DNA of 64,000 bases. It comes from Neocallimastix lanati (nom. inval.). Taxonomy: Eukaryota; Neocallimastigomycota; Neocallimastigomycetes; Neocallimastigales; Neocallimastigaceae. The notes under the pieces were generated by a model. It worked only from the letters and a program-made list of their open reading frames with translations. It was not told the origin of the DNA and did no database searches. Below, piece after piece: positions 21,738 through 33,848 of this stretch; the stretch's first letter is position 1; each line of letters starts with the position of its first letter. A program made the position numbers and the translations under genes. Location: positions 1,272,001 through 1,336,000 of the forward strand of contig JACVTC010000029.1 in assembly GCA_016946835.1 (NCBI GenBank). Direction: 5' to 3'.

Positions 21738-23466
21738 TTATGGTTGAATCTTTATGGATAGTTGTTGTTCTTTTGGTAATTCATAATATTTTAAAACTTC
21801 TTTACGCATTTCTTCATTAGTCTTCGAATACCAACCTTCATCATTTTTTGTTTCATTAAGAAATTTTTTGAATGTTTCATTTTTATTTTTACTTCCAAAT
21901 CCCATTATATGAAATAAAAAGTCACCTTTCTTAATATGTCTATTATTAAACCATTGTTGAGGAACAATAACATAGTGCTCAGTTTCGTTTGATTCAATTA
22001 AAACATTATTTAATGAAGTTTGATCAGAATGATGAATATCTTTTTCTTTATTAAAATAGGGATAACTAATTGCTCTCATTAATAAATTTAAGGACCACTC
22101 ATGTACTCTAATGAAAAAAATACCTGCATTTAATCCACAACAATATTGTTTTTTACCTAAATAATCAATGGCTGAAATTATATGAATATTACTCATATTA
22201 TCATTTGGTAAAAATGCTTCTAATTTTATATTTGGATTAAGAATTATAACATCACTATCAACCCAACTTTACATAATAATTTTAATAATTAATATATAAT
22301 ATTTATATATAAAAAATTTTAATTTTGAAGTACTATTATTATAAATATTGAAAAAAAAAATTTTTTTTTTTTCATTTTTATATTATTACAGTCCTTTCAA
22401 AATAATACTCACAATATCCAGTCATATTTTTTAGATTTTAATCCTTCAATCATTTTTTCAATAACACTATATAATTTCATAAAAAAGATTTGTCTACCTG
22501 GTGCATAATTCATATTATATAATTGAAATTCATAATTGTGTAATTTTGCGTATTGATAAAATTCACTAATTGAATGTTCCGATAGTGTATTTACATTAAC
22601 TCCTTCATAAAATGCAACAATAGAAAATTTTTCCTTTTTTATTTCCTAATATGGCAAAAAAAAAAAAAAAGAAAAAGAAAAAAAAAAAAAAAAAAAAAAA
22701 AAAGGAATTAATAACTTTTAAATAAAATAAAAATATTAATTATTTATTTACAAGAAATAATTTATAATTGCTAAAGAATTATTTTTTTATAAATTAATAT
22801 ACTAACATTATTTTTAACACAATGATATTTAATGTTCAGATATTTAGGAACTTCCTTACAATAATTACTAAAAAAATGTTTTGTAGGAACTATATTGCAA
22901 TAATTTCTGCCTTCACATAATTTTTGAACATACATAATTGGATCATAACCACAACTTTTCTCTATATTAATGGTTTCATTAAAAAAATCATTTCCTTCAA
23001 TACAGTGATTTCTATCTCCTCCATATCGACCAAAAAATGATTTATCAATTTTAATAGTATATTGAAATGGACAAGAGATATCATAACCTTTTAATGTTTC
23101 TGGTCTATTTTTACTTTTTAATTCACAGAAATATTCTTCTTTTATTGGAGTAGTACTATTTAATTTATTGAAGTCTTCATAATTATAATAGAAATTATCA
23201 TCTTCATGTCTAGCCATCTTAAAAATATTACGTTTTGTTCCGTCATCTTTTTTTCTATCTACAGTAATTGGACCATTAGGTATCTTTTCATCAACTAGCG
23301 TAAAACCATTTGGTAGATCATTTTTAGTATTATCTTTAGTATCACAAAATTTACTACAATCAGTATTTGTATTTTTTTCACCGTATATTAAATGGAATAA
23401 TAATGAAAATATCACTAATATATATAATTTATTTTTTGGTCTATAAAAATATATTTCTTTAAACAT
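21738..23466 (-). CDS. SUEL-type lectin / GT34 galactosyltransferase fusion, three exons
   Basis: Exons on the minus strand are 23466-22807, 22645-22413 and 22266-21738. The introns begin GTTAGT and GTGAGT, end TTAG and AAAG, and keep the frame, giving 473 residues. Residues about 14-30 are a signal anchor (LYILVIFSLLFHLIYG). Residues about 140-218 have the SUEL/Gal_lectin pattern: FFGRYGG, CGYDPIMYVQKLCEGRNYC, then YLNIKYHC. Residues about 221-473 match GT34 (GMA12/MNN10 type): KIEKFSIV-like strand, YAPGRQIFFMKL, KKYDWIFWVDSDVIILNPN with the DxD motif formed across the second splice, GLNAGIFFIR, DQTSLNNVL, GDFLFHIMGF. GT34 enzymes are type II Golgi alpha-galactosyl/mannosyltransferases using nucleotide sugars. 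The lectin may bind the acceptor glycan; that is inference. The first residues of exon 2 (EIKKEKFSIVAFYEG) are the start of the catalytic domain. Confidence 0.85.
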
Positions 23467-24239
23467 TTTTAATATAATAAATAATAATTTTTTTTGTTAT
23501 TAATATCAATATAAAAAAAAATTGAAAGCTTTATAAATTTAATATTTATTTTTTAATTGATTTAGACGTTTAGAAAAATTGTATCAGCAATAAAAAAATA
23601 ATTTAATGAAGTTTTAAATTAAATTAAAAGTAAATTTTTTCATTAATTTGTATAATCATGAAAAATTAAGATAAATTTTATTCATTTAATATCTCTCCCA
23701 TAATACAAAAAAAAAAAAAAAAAAAAAATAAATAAATAAATAAATGAAATAAAATAAAAAATAAAATAAATAAAAAAATCAAACAGAATATTATTTTTAT
23801 TTTATAATATCCATTAATTTTAAAAATTGTAATTAAAAATAAATTTATTTAAAAAACTTTTATACATACATACATTTTTATTTAAATTATTTATTTATTT
23901 GTAATTTCTAATTTTTTAATTTTATTTGGGCAATCTTGTTAATAATTCATTATATTTATTTCAAAAAAAAAAATTATTATAAATATAATTGAATAATATA
24001 AAGTAGAATTCAAATTTATATATTTATTAATATATATTTATATAAGATAGTTCTTTCAAATATGGGGTTCTTATTTTGATGATAATAGGATTATTTTTAT
24101 AAAGTCATTAAATATTAAATATTTAAACTTTATTTTTAATTTGTTTATCTATTTTGTGTCTTTACTATTTTTTAAAGTATTTTTTGGTATTAAAAATAAA
24201 AATATTCTAAATCTAATATTAACACAGTAATAATCCAAT

Positions 24240-24277
<38 letters not shown>

Positions 24278-25870
24278 ATATTTTTTATTATTATTAATTT
24301 TTTTTTTTTAATAAAAGTTTATATATAGCAATTTTCAATATACTAAATATATTTTGAATTTGAATTATCATATAAAAATATTAATTAGTTTTTTTTTTTT
24401 TTTCAATTTCTGAAGTACAAATATTTTTTGTTATTTAAATTGAAGAGTTTTAATTTTTCTATATTAATTCTTTTAGAAATTCTTTATTTGTAATTATATA
24501 AAATAATTCTTAAGTTTTTTAACTATTTTTTTTTTATTATTTTAAATATTTATTTAATGCTTTAATTTCATAAAAAGAGGAATTGTTTATCTTAAAATAG
24601 TTATAAGTCATAATAATTGAATAGCATGATAATGAAAGCATGATAATGAAAGATGAATTTTATCAATAAATTAAATTAATTGATAAAGATGGAATTCTAA
24701 TATACAGAGATTCTATTTTAAAATAAAAAAAAAATTAAAGCATTATTAACAAAAATTATTTGAAACATTTAATATAAAAAAAAAATAATTAAAAAAAAAT
24801 TATATATATATATATATATATAATATAAAATAATATTATATATATATATATATAATATAAAATAATATTATATATATAAATATAAAAAAAAGAAAGGAAA
24901 AAGAAAAAAAAATTATTACTTTTATTTATTTATTTATTTATTTTTTTTTTTTTTTTGTAAATATTACAAAAAGTTTTCTAATTATTGTATTAAAGAAAAC
25001 TAGTGATAATATGGTTACATTTATTGTTAATAATTAATTGGTTATAATAATTATAATATAAATTTAAATTTTTATAATGGGATAATATTTATTGTTATTA
25101 AAGCTTTTATTCATGATAGCTTTAATAACAATAAATATAATAATTAAATTTCTAATCTTCTTAAAAAAATTACATATTAAATAATGTAATGGAATTACAG
25201 TAGATTACTGAAAAAATGAATTTAGAATTTTCTTTCAGTTATTATTTTTCATATTATTTAAGGAATATCTTTTATTTAAATATTATTATTATAATTTTTT
25301 ATTAAATAAGTTAAACAAAGTATCAATTTTATAAGATTAATTAAATTTTTGAATTAAAAATTTAAATATTTACAAATAAACAAATAGGATAAAATAATTA
25401 TTAATTGCAATAAATATTTATATTAGTTATTATTTATTTTAATTTATTGTAAACAGTTAATTGTTATTTGCAATAAATTTTAAATAATACCAAAAAATTT
25501 TTATTATTAAATTATGGATATTTTTTTTCCATCTTATTTTATCTCTTTTTTTTTAAAAAAATTTATATAATTTTATAGATTTTATATATTATATATTTTA
25601 AGTTATTCTTTTTTTTTTTTTTTTTTTTTTGTACTTTTTCTCTTTAGTTTATTACATACAATATTTTTTTTATTTTTGAGATAATAAAAAAAATTTTAAA
25701 TTAATTCATAATAAAATACTGAATAATAATATTTAATTATAATTATTTTAACTATTTTAACTTTTCAAATCATAATTATTAACAGTTAGGAATTTATAGT
25801 TTATAATTATGTCAACTTTATATTAATTATTTTATGATAGAGTTACTCATTACTCAAAGTATAATTCTCT
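23467..25870. other. AT-rich intergenic DNA
   Basis: No coding signal is seen. It holds poly-A at 23708-23727, a poly-T of about 36 at 24241-24276, and a duplicated TA block at 24804-24880 in which ATATATAATATAAAATAATA occurs twice. Bases 25080-25145 contain the near-palindrome AATATTTATTGTTATTAAAG...CTTTAATAACAATAAATAT. Confidence 0.6.
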
Positions 25871-27272
25871 GATTTTACATGTATTAATATAAATAATATG
25901 TGGCTTATACATTTAATTTAATACAATACATGTCAATACATTATCTATACATTTGACACTTTTTTCATTTATATTACATATTCTAACATTTCTCCTTACA
26001 CCTAATTATTCAGTAATGAATAAATTGCTTTACTGGTGAATATGTGCATATAAAGTTATCCTATGATGTATTTAAAATATCTCTTGTAATATATGGTTTA
26101 TATATTACCATTTATATGATAGAAACCTTTCTCTTGAAGGGTTTATATCTTAATTTGTGAATACCGAATACCTTTTATATATTGGGATTTAACATCACTT
26201 TTAATTATAATCTGCTTTGTAGATTAACGCTAACTTTTATATATATTTCTCTTTGTAGTTTTAGCAATAACTATTAAATTTTACTTCATAGAATTAGCAT
26301 TAACTATTAAAATATTTTCTCTTTGTTGTTTTATCAATAACTATTAAAATAAATTGTCAATTATTACATATTGGTATATTTGATAAATTATAATCTTAGG
26401 GTATTAAAATTGATTTCGTTTATAATTAATTATATTATTCTAGATATTTAAATTATTAAGCAATTAATTAAATTGTTTCAAAATTGATCAAGATTCCATA
26501 TTTCAATTAATTTCTTCTTGTAGCGTTAATTAACTTATAATTGATATTTTCTCATATTTGTTTATGTTTTAATTTAAATTTTTACATATGATTATTATTT
26601 CACCTCAAATCTAAAAATCTAGGATAAATATTTAGATATGAATGATTAAAAATTTAAATTGAAAGATTAATATTTACTAAACATTTCATAAAAGTATTAT
26701 ATTATGTTAAATTCATCATCAGTTAATAATTAATATAGATAATCACATTTTTACTGTATGATGTTAGCTCAGTCGAATGGGAATGTGAACCAATCTGTCG
26801 GCGATCACTCACTTTTTTAAATGGTGATATGAGCTGTCAAATTGTCTCATCGATAATAAATAAGTTAGTGTCATAACATTTCTTTAATGTTGTATTATAA
26901 AATATGATGAATCAATGTCATCAATGAGACAGTGGTGGTTTTTTAAGAATATATTATACCATTGTTGATGGAATCTTTACAAGTATATGAAGGCATTTCA
27001 CTATCACTTAAAATTAGTAGTATCTATAAGAAAAACTTATTTCACACTATGTAATATCATGATATAAAGTAATATTGAATATACCCATATCATGCTAGGT
27101 ATTCATGCTAGGTATTAAATTTATAATATATTGTAGAATATGCTCGTTTCACGCCGAGCATTTCCATTTAATTTATGAATATGTACTTATTCTAATGTTT
27201 ATTAGTACTTTGTGACATCCTCCTTCGAATACCTACTTTGTAGTTAAGCAGTAACTATTAAGTATATTTGTA
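25870..27272. other. Non-coding DNA with degenerate short repeats
   Basis: It is less monotonous than its surroundings. A CTTTGTAG-TTA-GCA-TAACTATTAA-like motif recurs at about 26214, 26262, 26290 (divergent), 26320 and 27233. Bases 26750-26985 are the partner of the 16790-17040 repeat. CATGCTAGGTATT is duplicated in tandem at 27090-27117. A stem ATGCTCG/CGAGCAT sits at 27149-27171. No open frame is seen. Confidence 0.55.
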
Positions 27273-27690
27273 TAAAATTAAGTATACGTGTTTCACTGTT
27301 TAATAATATACTATATATTTGTGCAATAATTTTGGGAGAATAATTAACCTCAAGTTAATTATAATTTTTTTTTCATTTATAAGTAATTTATTATATATTA
27401 ATTCTAAGTTAATTATAAATTAATGCTGTATATTCTACTAATATTTTGGAAAATAAGTAGATTTTTTGTGTGCGTGTGTGATTAACCTTTTTAAGTAGGA
27501 TATATATTATTATTGTATATTTTAATGTATGATATTTAAATAGTCTATGTTTCTTTTCTTTTCTTTGTCCACAAGTATTTATAGTTTTGAGTATAGAATT
27601 AAATATATGATAATTTAAATGAATATTTTATATAGTGGCATAAGGTGTAATTCCTTATATTTTATAAATGTTGGAAATTCTAAAATAAAA
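27273..27690 (-). repeat. Shared 3'-flank repeat, copy 2
   Basis: Minus-strand counterpart of 16310-16722. It begins within about 25 bases of the likely stop codon of the broken gene at 27.7-29.2 kb, as in the other copy, so the same 3' UTR follows two different coding regions. Confidence 0.8.
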
Positions 27691-29170
27691 TACGTATCTG
27701 TAAAATTATGAAAGATGCTGGCAAAATGAATATATTAAGGAAAACGAGATGATTGAAGTTATTAGCACCACTAGTATCACTATTATCTAAATTGTTTTCT
27801 TCTTCAAAGTAATCAGTAGGATAATCATAATATATATAATTAGGGCCTTGTTCCTTGTTATATATATGTATCTAAATATTTATTATAATCTAAATTAAGA
27901 ATATGTTCAAAAGGATCCTCAGGTAGAGAACATGAGTAATTATGTACAATATTTTCTAAAGATTCAGATCCATCAATAAGAGAGGTATCATTATTATTGA
28001 AAAATTTCTTAGATTTCTTTTTAAAATCGAGAGACATTTCATCATCGAAGTTGTAAGTAATATTAAAAGGTTTACAGTCTCCTGCACATCCATGGAGAGT
28101 CACTTCGTAATTGTTATGTTAAAGTATATATAATTTTTCTATAATATCTGGATTATCAGGAGTATCTAGAAGGTCAAAATCCCAAGAATCATATCCTGAA
28201 TAATTAATGTTAAAATTATTTGTTCTGTATTTAGAAATGAATTCATAGTTAATATTAACGGGAAAATGTCCAAAAGTGAGATACCAAAGTCCTCTTCTTG
28301 ATCCTTTACCATCTTCAATTTTAATTTGATTCTTTATTTTGTTATCTTTTATTTTCTTTTTTTCTTTCTAATAGTATCTTCAAGATTATCTTTCATATTA
28401 CAAAAATTAGGAGACTTAATTAAATCTTGTATTAATCATGTACTAGCGGGAACTGTACTTCCAAATTTATCTCTATAATGAGCAAGTGCTTTGAATACAT
28501 TTGATAAAGAATAATACGTAGTTTTTTTAGATCAAGAACTAATGCAAATATTGAAGATGTAATCAGTAAAATCGTAGATGTCTCGTACACCCTTAATTAT
28601 TGAAATGGAATAATCACTAGTGGCAATAGCTGTAAGTCCAATTATTGAATTAAATGCTTGACTAAAAGATTCCTTCATAATATCACTATCTGTTTTGATA
28701 AAATTATTTAATGTAATGACCTTTCCAGCATATGGTACACAAATAATATCATTTTGTCTAATGTCAATCATTGTCTTGTAATAATCGCTTTGACTCTGCT
28801 TCTTTCCGTTAATATAACTTAAAAGTGAAGGATATAACTTAAAAAGTTTGTCACTTAAATCTTCCTTTTGTACATTACCTACTGAATTTAATAATAACAT
28901 ACTCTTAATTTCATTTTCTAGTTTAGATTTAATTCATAAGATTTATGATTTGTATTTAATGTATAATTTTTTACCAATGGATTACCGTTATCTTTATGGT
29001 TTAATATATTTAAATATATGTTAAGTCAAAAGAATTATTGCGAAGATAGTGAAATTAGCGATGCTTAAAGTAATTAAATTTTTTCTCCGTAATCTTTTAG
29101 TGATTGTTCAATGCTTTCAGGTGAAACGTATGTATATCCAGTAAGATCCAGAGTAAAAGAAAAATTTTAT
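27690..29170 (-). pseudogene. Broken gene for a GPI-anchored surface protein of unknown family
   Basis: Open pieces lie at 28900-28532 (122 codons, MLLLNSVGNVQKEDLSDKLF...) and 28103-27858, with further coding-like sequence at 29160-28910 (FTLDLTGYTYVSPESIEQSL), 28500-28140 (GKGSRRGLWYLTFGHFPVNI, YSGYDSWDFDLLDTPDNPD) and 27840-27695. Several interruptions separate them, so the locus looks dead or badly mis-modelled. The last piece reads NSDTSGANNFN followed by a hydrophobic tail (HLVFLNIFILPASFIILQI), which has the layout of a GPI-attachment signal. The family is not recognised; the coding part is not like the 15-16 kb locus, which shares only the 3' flank. Some breaks could be introns that I failed to place. 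Confidence 0.5.
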
Positions 29171-29929
29171 AATAAATTATTTAAATTACCAATTTTTTAT
29201 TCGTTTATTTTTTAAAATTAAAAAAAAAATTATTTTTTTATTTTTATTTTATTATTCTTTTTATTTTTTTATAATTAAAAAAAATATTAAGTAGATAAAT
29301 AATTAGTAATTAAATAAATCTAAGTGGAAGTGTAAAGATTTAATAAATTCTTTAATAATTAATTATATAATAATTAATTAATGTAATGAAATTACATAAA
29401 TTTATGATTTTTATATATGAAAATTATAAATTTATGTAATTATCCAAAATTATTATATAAATAATTTTGGATAATAAAAATAATTTATTTAAGTTAGTTA
29501 ATTTAGTTTATTTAGTTTAAAATACTTTAAAATTAATTTCGGAATAGTTTTAAATAGTTAAAATTAGTTTAAATAATTTATAAAAATAGTTTTGAATTGT
29601 AAATATATAAACATTAGTATTAATAATATTTATATAATATTATAATGTAATCTTGAAAAAATATAAACACATGTAAAATTCACTATTTAAATCGATGTAT
29701 TAGTTATTGACTATAAAATAGTTAATAACAATAAGTGATTTATTTTAATAAGTAATAAAGATTATTTATTAAAAAAGAGAATTTTTATATTACGTGTTAT
29801 TTTTTGATTTAAGTGTAATATTTTGTTATTTGTAATCTGTTTCTATTAGAACTCTTTACTATAATTATTTAAATAAATCCTACGTAAGTGAACGAAAATT
29901 TATAATATTAAATTAATTCATAAGAAAAG
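29171..29929. other. AT-rich DNA with two strong stem-loops, upstream of Ty3 fossil
   Basis: Two perfect inverted repeats: 29390-29405 with 29426-29441 (16-bp arms) and 29439-29453 with 29461-29475 (15-bp arms, 7-base loop). No coding sequence is seen. A 5' LTR of the following element may lie here, but no second LTR with matching sequence was found. Confidence 0.6.
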
Positions 29930-32900
29930 TAAATGGATAAAATGGGAAAGGACACTAAAGCCCAAGAAAACACCAGAAAATCCACAAGAAGTGTTTTTAT
30001 TGAAAAGTTTAGTGGGAAGTGTGGTCGCAGAAAATAGTCCTATGCTTGTTAAAGCTCCTCCAGCTTGATTCCAGAATACAGGAGATAAGAAAACTACCAG
30101 TGCTCCTGAGAAACCAGTTTCATTAAAACCCAAACTGGCGGCGGCGCCCGAAGCTAGTAAGCCAGAAGTTAGTAAGTCAGAAGCTACCCTAGGTAAGAGC
30201 TCAAGCAAAAATAACGGTGGCGGAGCTATAGACTTTATTGCCTTGATGAATAGGCAAATAGAGGAATTTAAAATATGTTTATTAGTAGCCAGCAACAAAT
30301 GGTAGCAAGGCTAGAACAGATACAGACCCAAAGCGAGAATAGAGATTCGCCAAAATTGAGGCCGAACTTAGCAGCTTCATCCCAGCTGTGGACCAACTGT
30401 TTGGAGAAGTTGAAAGAAGGGTGGATGAGGAGGAGACTAATAGTCAAGCTAGTGTAGAGGAGATTCAAAAAGTAGAAGCATTCCTGCATCAACTGATAGC
30501 TGAAGGCAAAGGAAAAGAAGCCTCTGTTGATAACGAAATTTTAAAGATGGAAACCTCTTTGGATGAGGACCAGATAAAAGGAAAGAAATTCCAGCAAGAC
30601 CTAGAAGATAAAGGTCAAAAGATTCACAAGATTGAAGAATTCTTGGATGCGAACCAAGTGCAGGAAAGGGTGTATCGTAAAGAGCTTGAGGAGACGATTG
30701 AAAAGTTAATGGCTGTTAATCATACTTAAGAGCAAGAGATCCAGCGACTGGGGAAGTTAGCTTGGGAAATCCTAAAGAATGCTCAAGCAACTGCAACCAA
30801 ACCCTTCCCATTGCATATTAGACACTAAAGATGCTAAATTCAAGACTTATTATCAACCCATGCCACCTATACTTACAAGAAGGGCGATGGAGGACGTGGT
30901 CATGACAGATGCATATCTTGAGGAGTACGAGAGAGACATCCCAATGTTTAATGGTGAATCAGGGGATGTAGAATCAATTATCGATAGGTTAAAAAGGTAT
31001 TTTGGTAGACATAAGAAGTACTCACGGCAATGCTATATTTCATTGAGGACTACTTACATGGAACAGCTAAGAAGAAGTACAAAATGGACGAAGTATTCAA
31101 ACAAAGGGATGAACAGCAATCACAATGATTGATGAACAGGTTGTTGCAAGAGTTTAAAAAGCGAACGAATTTTGGAAGAGGTTAAAATTACCATATTTAA
31201 AATTAAGCATGAATGAGGTAAAGCCTACGAATACCTCTCAGAGTTCATCAGGTTAAGCAGAATACTTCAGTTCTCAGATGAAACTAAAAGGCTATTATTG
31301 ATACAGCAAGTGAGACCCTCTGTTCGGGAAGCCTTTTACGACCTAGCTGCAGAAAAACAAACACTAGAAGGATATGTAACTTGCCTAAAAAGGTGTGATA
31401 CCTTCCTCACGGATTTTAAAGACGAATACATAGAGAGATATGAGTATAACCTCGAAAGAAAGATAACCATCATGTCTCGGTTAGAAATGATGGACCCGCC
31501 AAGACCCTCTAAGGATATTGAAGCCAAGAGAAGGAGGAACAGCGACAATCAGCAAGGCGATAAAAGAGATTTTAATAGAAAATAGTCTATTAAAATCTAG
31601 GCAAAAAAAACGAGATAATAACCATAATGGTGGTAAAGATTTTGGTACAGGATCGAGCACTAAACAAAGCTACTTCAATGACTCCCGTACAAGTAGTAAT
31701 AATCCGATTCCCAAATCAGCACTACTGATGCAAAATGGGTCTGAGTACGAAATGTTTGTGCCTGAAATCAGAATAAACAACCTTCGTACTAAAGAGGGGC
31801 TCCAAAATTTAACTGTACTGTACGATACAGAATCACAGATCAACATGATCTATCCGTAGTTAGTTAAGAAGATGAGATTCAAGATAAAAGACCTCTAACA
31901 TTCACTACAGCCGCTGGTAAGATGTTGATACTACAAGTAACGAAAGAGTTCCAAATAAAAGTAAAGCTGGTTGATGAGCGTACTGGTAAAGTCAAATAGT
32001 ATGATTTTAACATGAGATGTAGACAAGCAGAGGTTATGCCAATAACAATAATATTAGTTTCTAGATTCATGGATAGGCACCTTATTTATTAGAAGATAGA
32101 TAACCATGATCAGTAACCCAAAGTTTATAATTTTGAAGGCAAAAGGCCAGGATTACTAGATGTAGATTCGCCAAGTGTGAAGGTGAAAATATCTAAATGG
32201 TGCAAATACAAGAAAAGGAAAATGAAGCTGATATAAAAGCGATTCAATCTACAGCGAGGATTACGAAGATTATTAATCAGGTAATAGATAACCAAATAAT
32301 AAAAGATACAGTATATGAATTAACCAGGTAATTCTACTGCGAAAGAGGAATTGAACATAATGGTGACTACTATAATTATTTGGTCAATTATGAAAGATGG
32401 GCAGACTGGTTAAGACTACAAGAAGTTAAAAAATCAAAAGGAGAATAAAGTTGCCGATAATCCTATGGAAAAAGTTATACTAGAAAGCAAACCAAAAAGG
32501 GAAAAAATTACTATGGTTGGACAAGAGAATTCAGTAGAGGAAACGATAAGGAAAGTGGGATTAAAAAAGCTGTAAAGTATCGGTGTAATTATTGATAAGT
32601 ATTATTGAGACTTATCCGAAGCATTTAATGAAGAAATCGATGAGATATTACCAGAACACAGGCCTTACATGTGTAAAATTGACCTCGAGCCTGATGTACC
32701 ACTTTATAAAGGAGCAATTTACCCTACTAGCCCAAATGAAGAAAAAGCCTTAAAGGAATATATAGATGAAAATCTGGCCAAGGGGTTCATCCGTAAGTCG
32801 GAATCTCCAGATGATTACCTTGTGCTGTTCGTACCCAAGAAGTCAGGAGAGTTACGACTGATCATGGATTACAGAAAACTTAACCAAAGGACCAAACGAA

Positions 32901-33830
32901 AAGCTTATCTTATTCCTAGGATTAGTTCGGACTTTGAGGGGATGAAGGAAGCAGTGGTGTTTTCCAAGTTTGACCTCAAGTCCGCCTACAATCTGGTCAG
33001 AATTATTAGTCATTAAAACGAAAAGTATAAGAGAGCCTTTAACACCAAGTTCAGATACTTTGAACATTTAGTTTTGCCATTTAGGTTGACTAATGCACTA
33101 GTGGTATTCCTAGCGAAGATATCGGGAAGTACTGCCATGTTTACTTAAATGATATCATAGAATATTCGAAAACATTGAAGGAACATGTACAGTATGTTCG
33201 AACTATATTATAGAAATTAATTGAACATAAACTTATAGCCAAGATATCTAAATATGAGCTATAAAAATTAAAGATATCAATTCTAGGGCATGTGGTCAGT
33301 GAAGATGGTGTAGAAACTGACCCAGAAAAAATAAAAACCTCGGCAGAATGGTCACAACCAGAAAACGTGAAACAAATGCAGAGCTTTCTAGAATTTTGCA
33401 ACAAATACAGGAATTTTATAAGAAATTTCTCATAAATATCCTATCCCCTATTTAAAATGACATCTAATAAAGAAAATTTGAATGGACTGAAAAGTGTTTA
33501 GCCGCGTTTAGAAAACTGAAGGAAATGTTTACCTCTCCGCCAGTGATAGCATATCCAGATCATGAAAAACAATTCTTCGTAGAGTGCAATGCTAATAATT
33601 ACGCAATAGGAGGAGTATTGTCACAAAAAGGAAATGATGGGACTCTTCACCCCATATACTACTACTCAAGACACTCAGAAAGGATGAAGTAAATTCAATA
33701 ACGGAGAAAGAGTTATTAGCTATTATGACTGCTTTTACTGAATGGCAACATTTGCTTCAAGGTGCGAAGCACAAAATTATTGTTTATAGTGACCTCAGAA
33801 ACTTGTTGTTCTCTACGAAACCGCAGTTAC
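29930..33830 (+). mobile_element. Ty3/gypsy retrotransposon fossil A
   Basis: A broken Ty3/gypsy element much richer in G+C than the host DNA around it. In order: Gag-like region with an Ala/Lys/Pro-rich start and a coiled-coil-like Glu/Lys stretch (about 29930-31590), an aspartic-protease-like region (about 31750-32060), reverse transcriptase (about 32640-33160, with GELRLIMDYRKLNQ and FSKFDLKSAYNLV), and the RT/RNase H connection and RNase H (about 33170-33826). Integrase and 3' LTR are missing; the element is cut within RNase H and joined to telomere-like repeats. It has many interruptions, ten or more, so it is an old copy. No intact LTR pair is available for dating. Confidence 0.88.
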
Positions 33831-33848
33831 TAACTCCTAACCCTAACT
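33827..33848. repeat. Interstitial telomere-like repeat
   Basis: CCTAACCCTAACTCTAACCC joins the truncated Ty3 element to the first 1.44-kb unit. It is the CCCTAA form of TTAGGG-type repeats. Shorter versions (CCTAACCCTATGAA) recur at 35296 and 37077. Confidence 0.7.

Noticed and set aside
26756-26830. tRNA-like start GTTAGCTCAGTCGAATGGG
   Set aside because: It resembles a tRNA A box, but no B box, acceptor stem or anticodon arm follows. The segment aligns to the 16.8-17.0 kb repeat instead.
30388-30729. Coiled-coil protein as a host gene
   Set aside because: It is the Gag-like part of Ty3 fossil A, continuous with the protease and RT regions that follow it.
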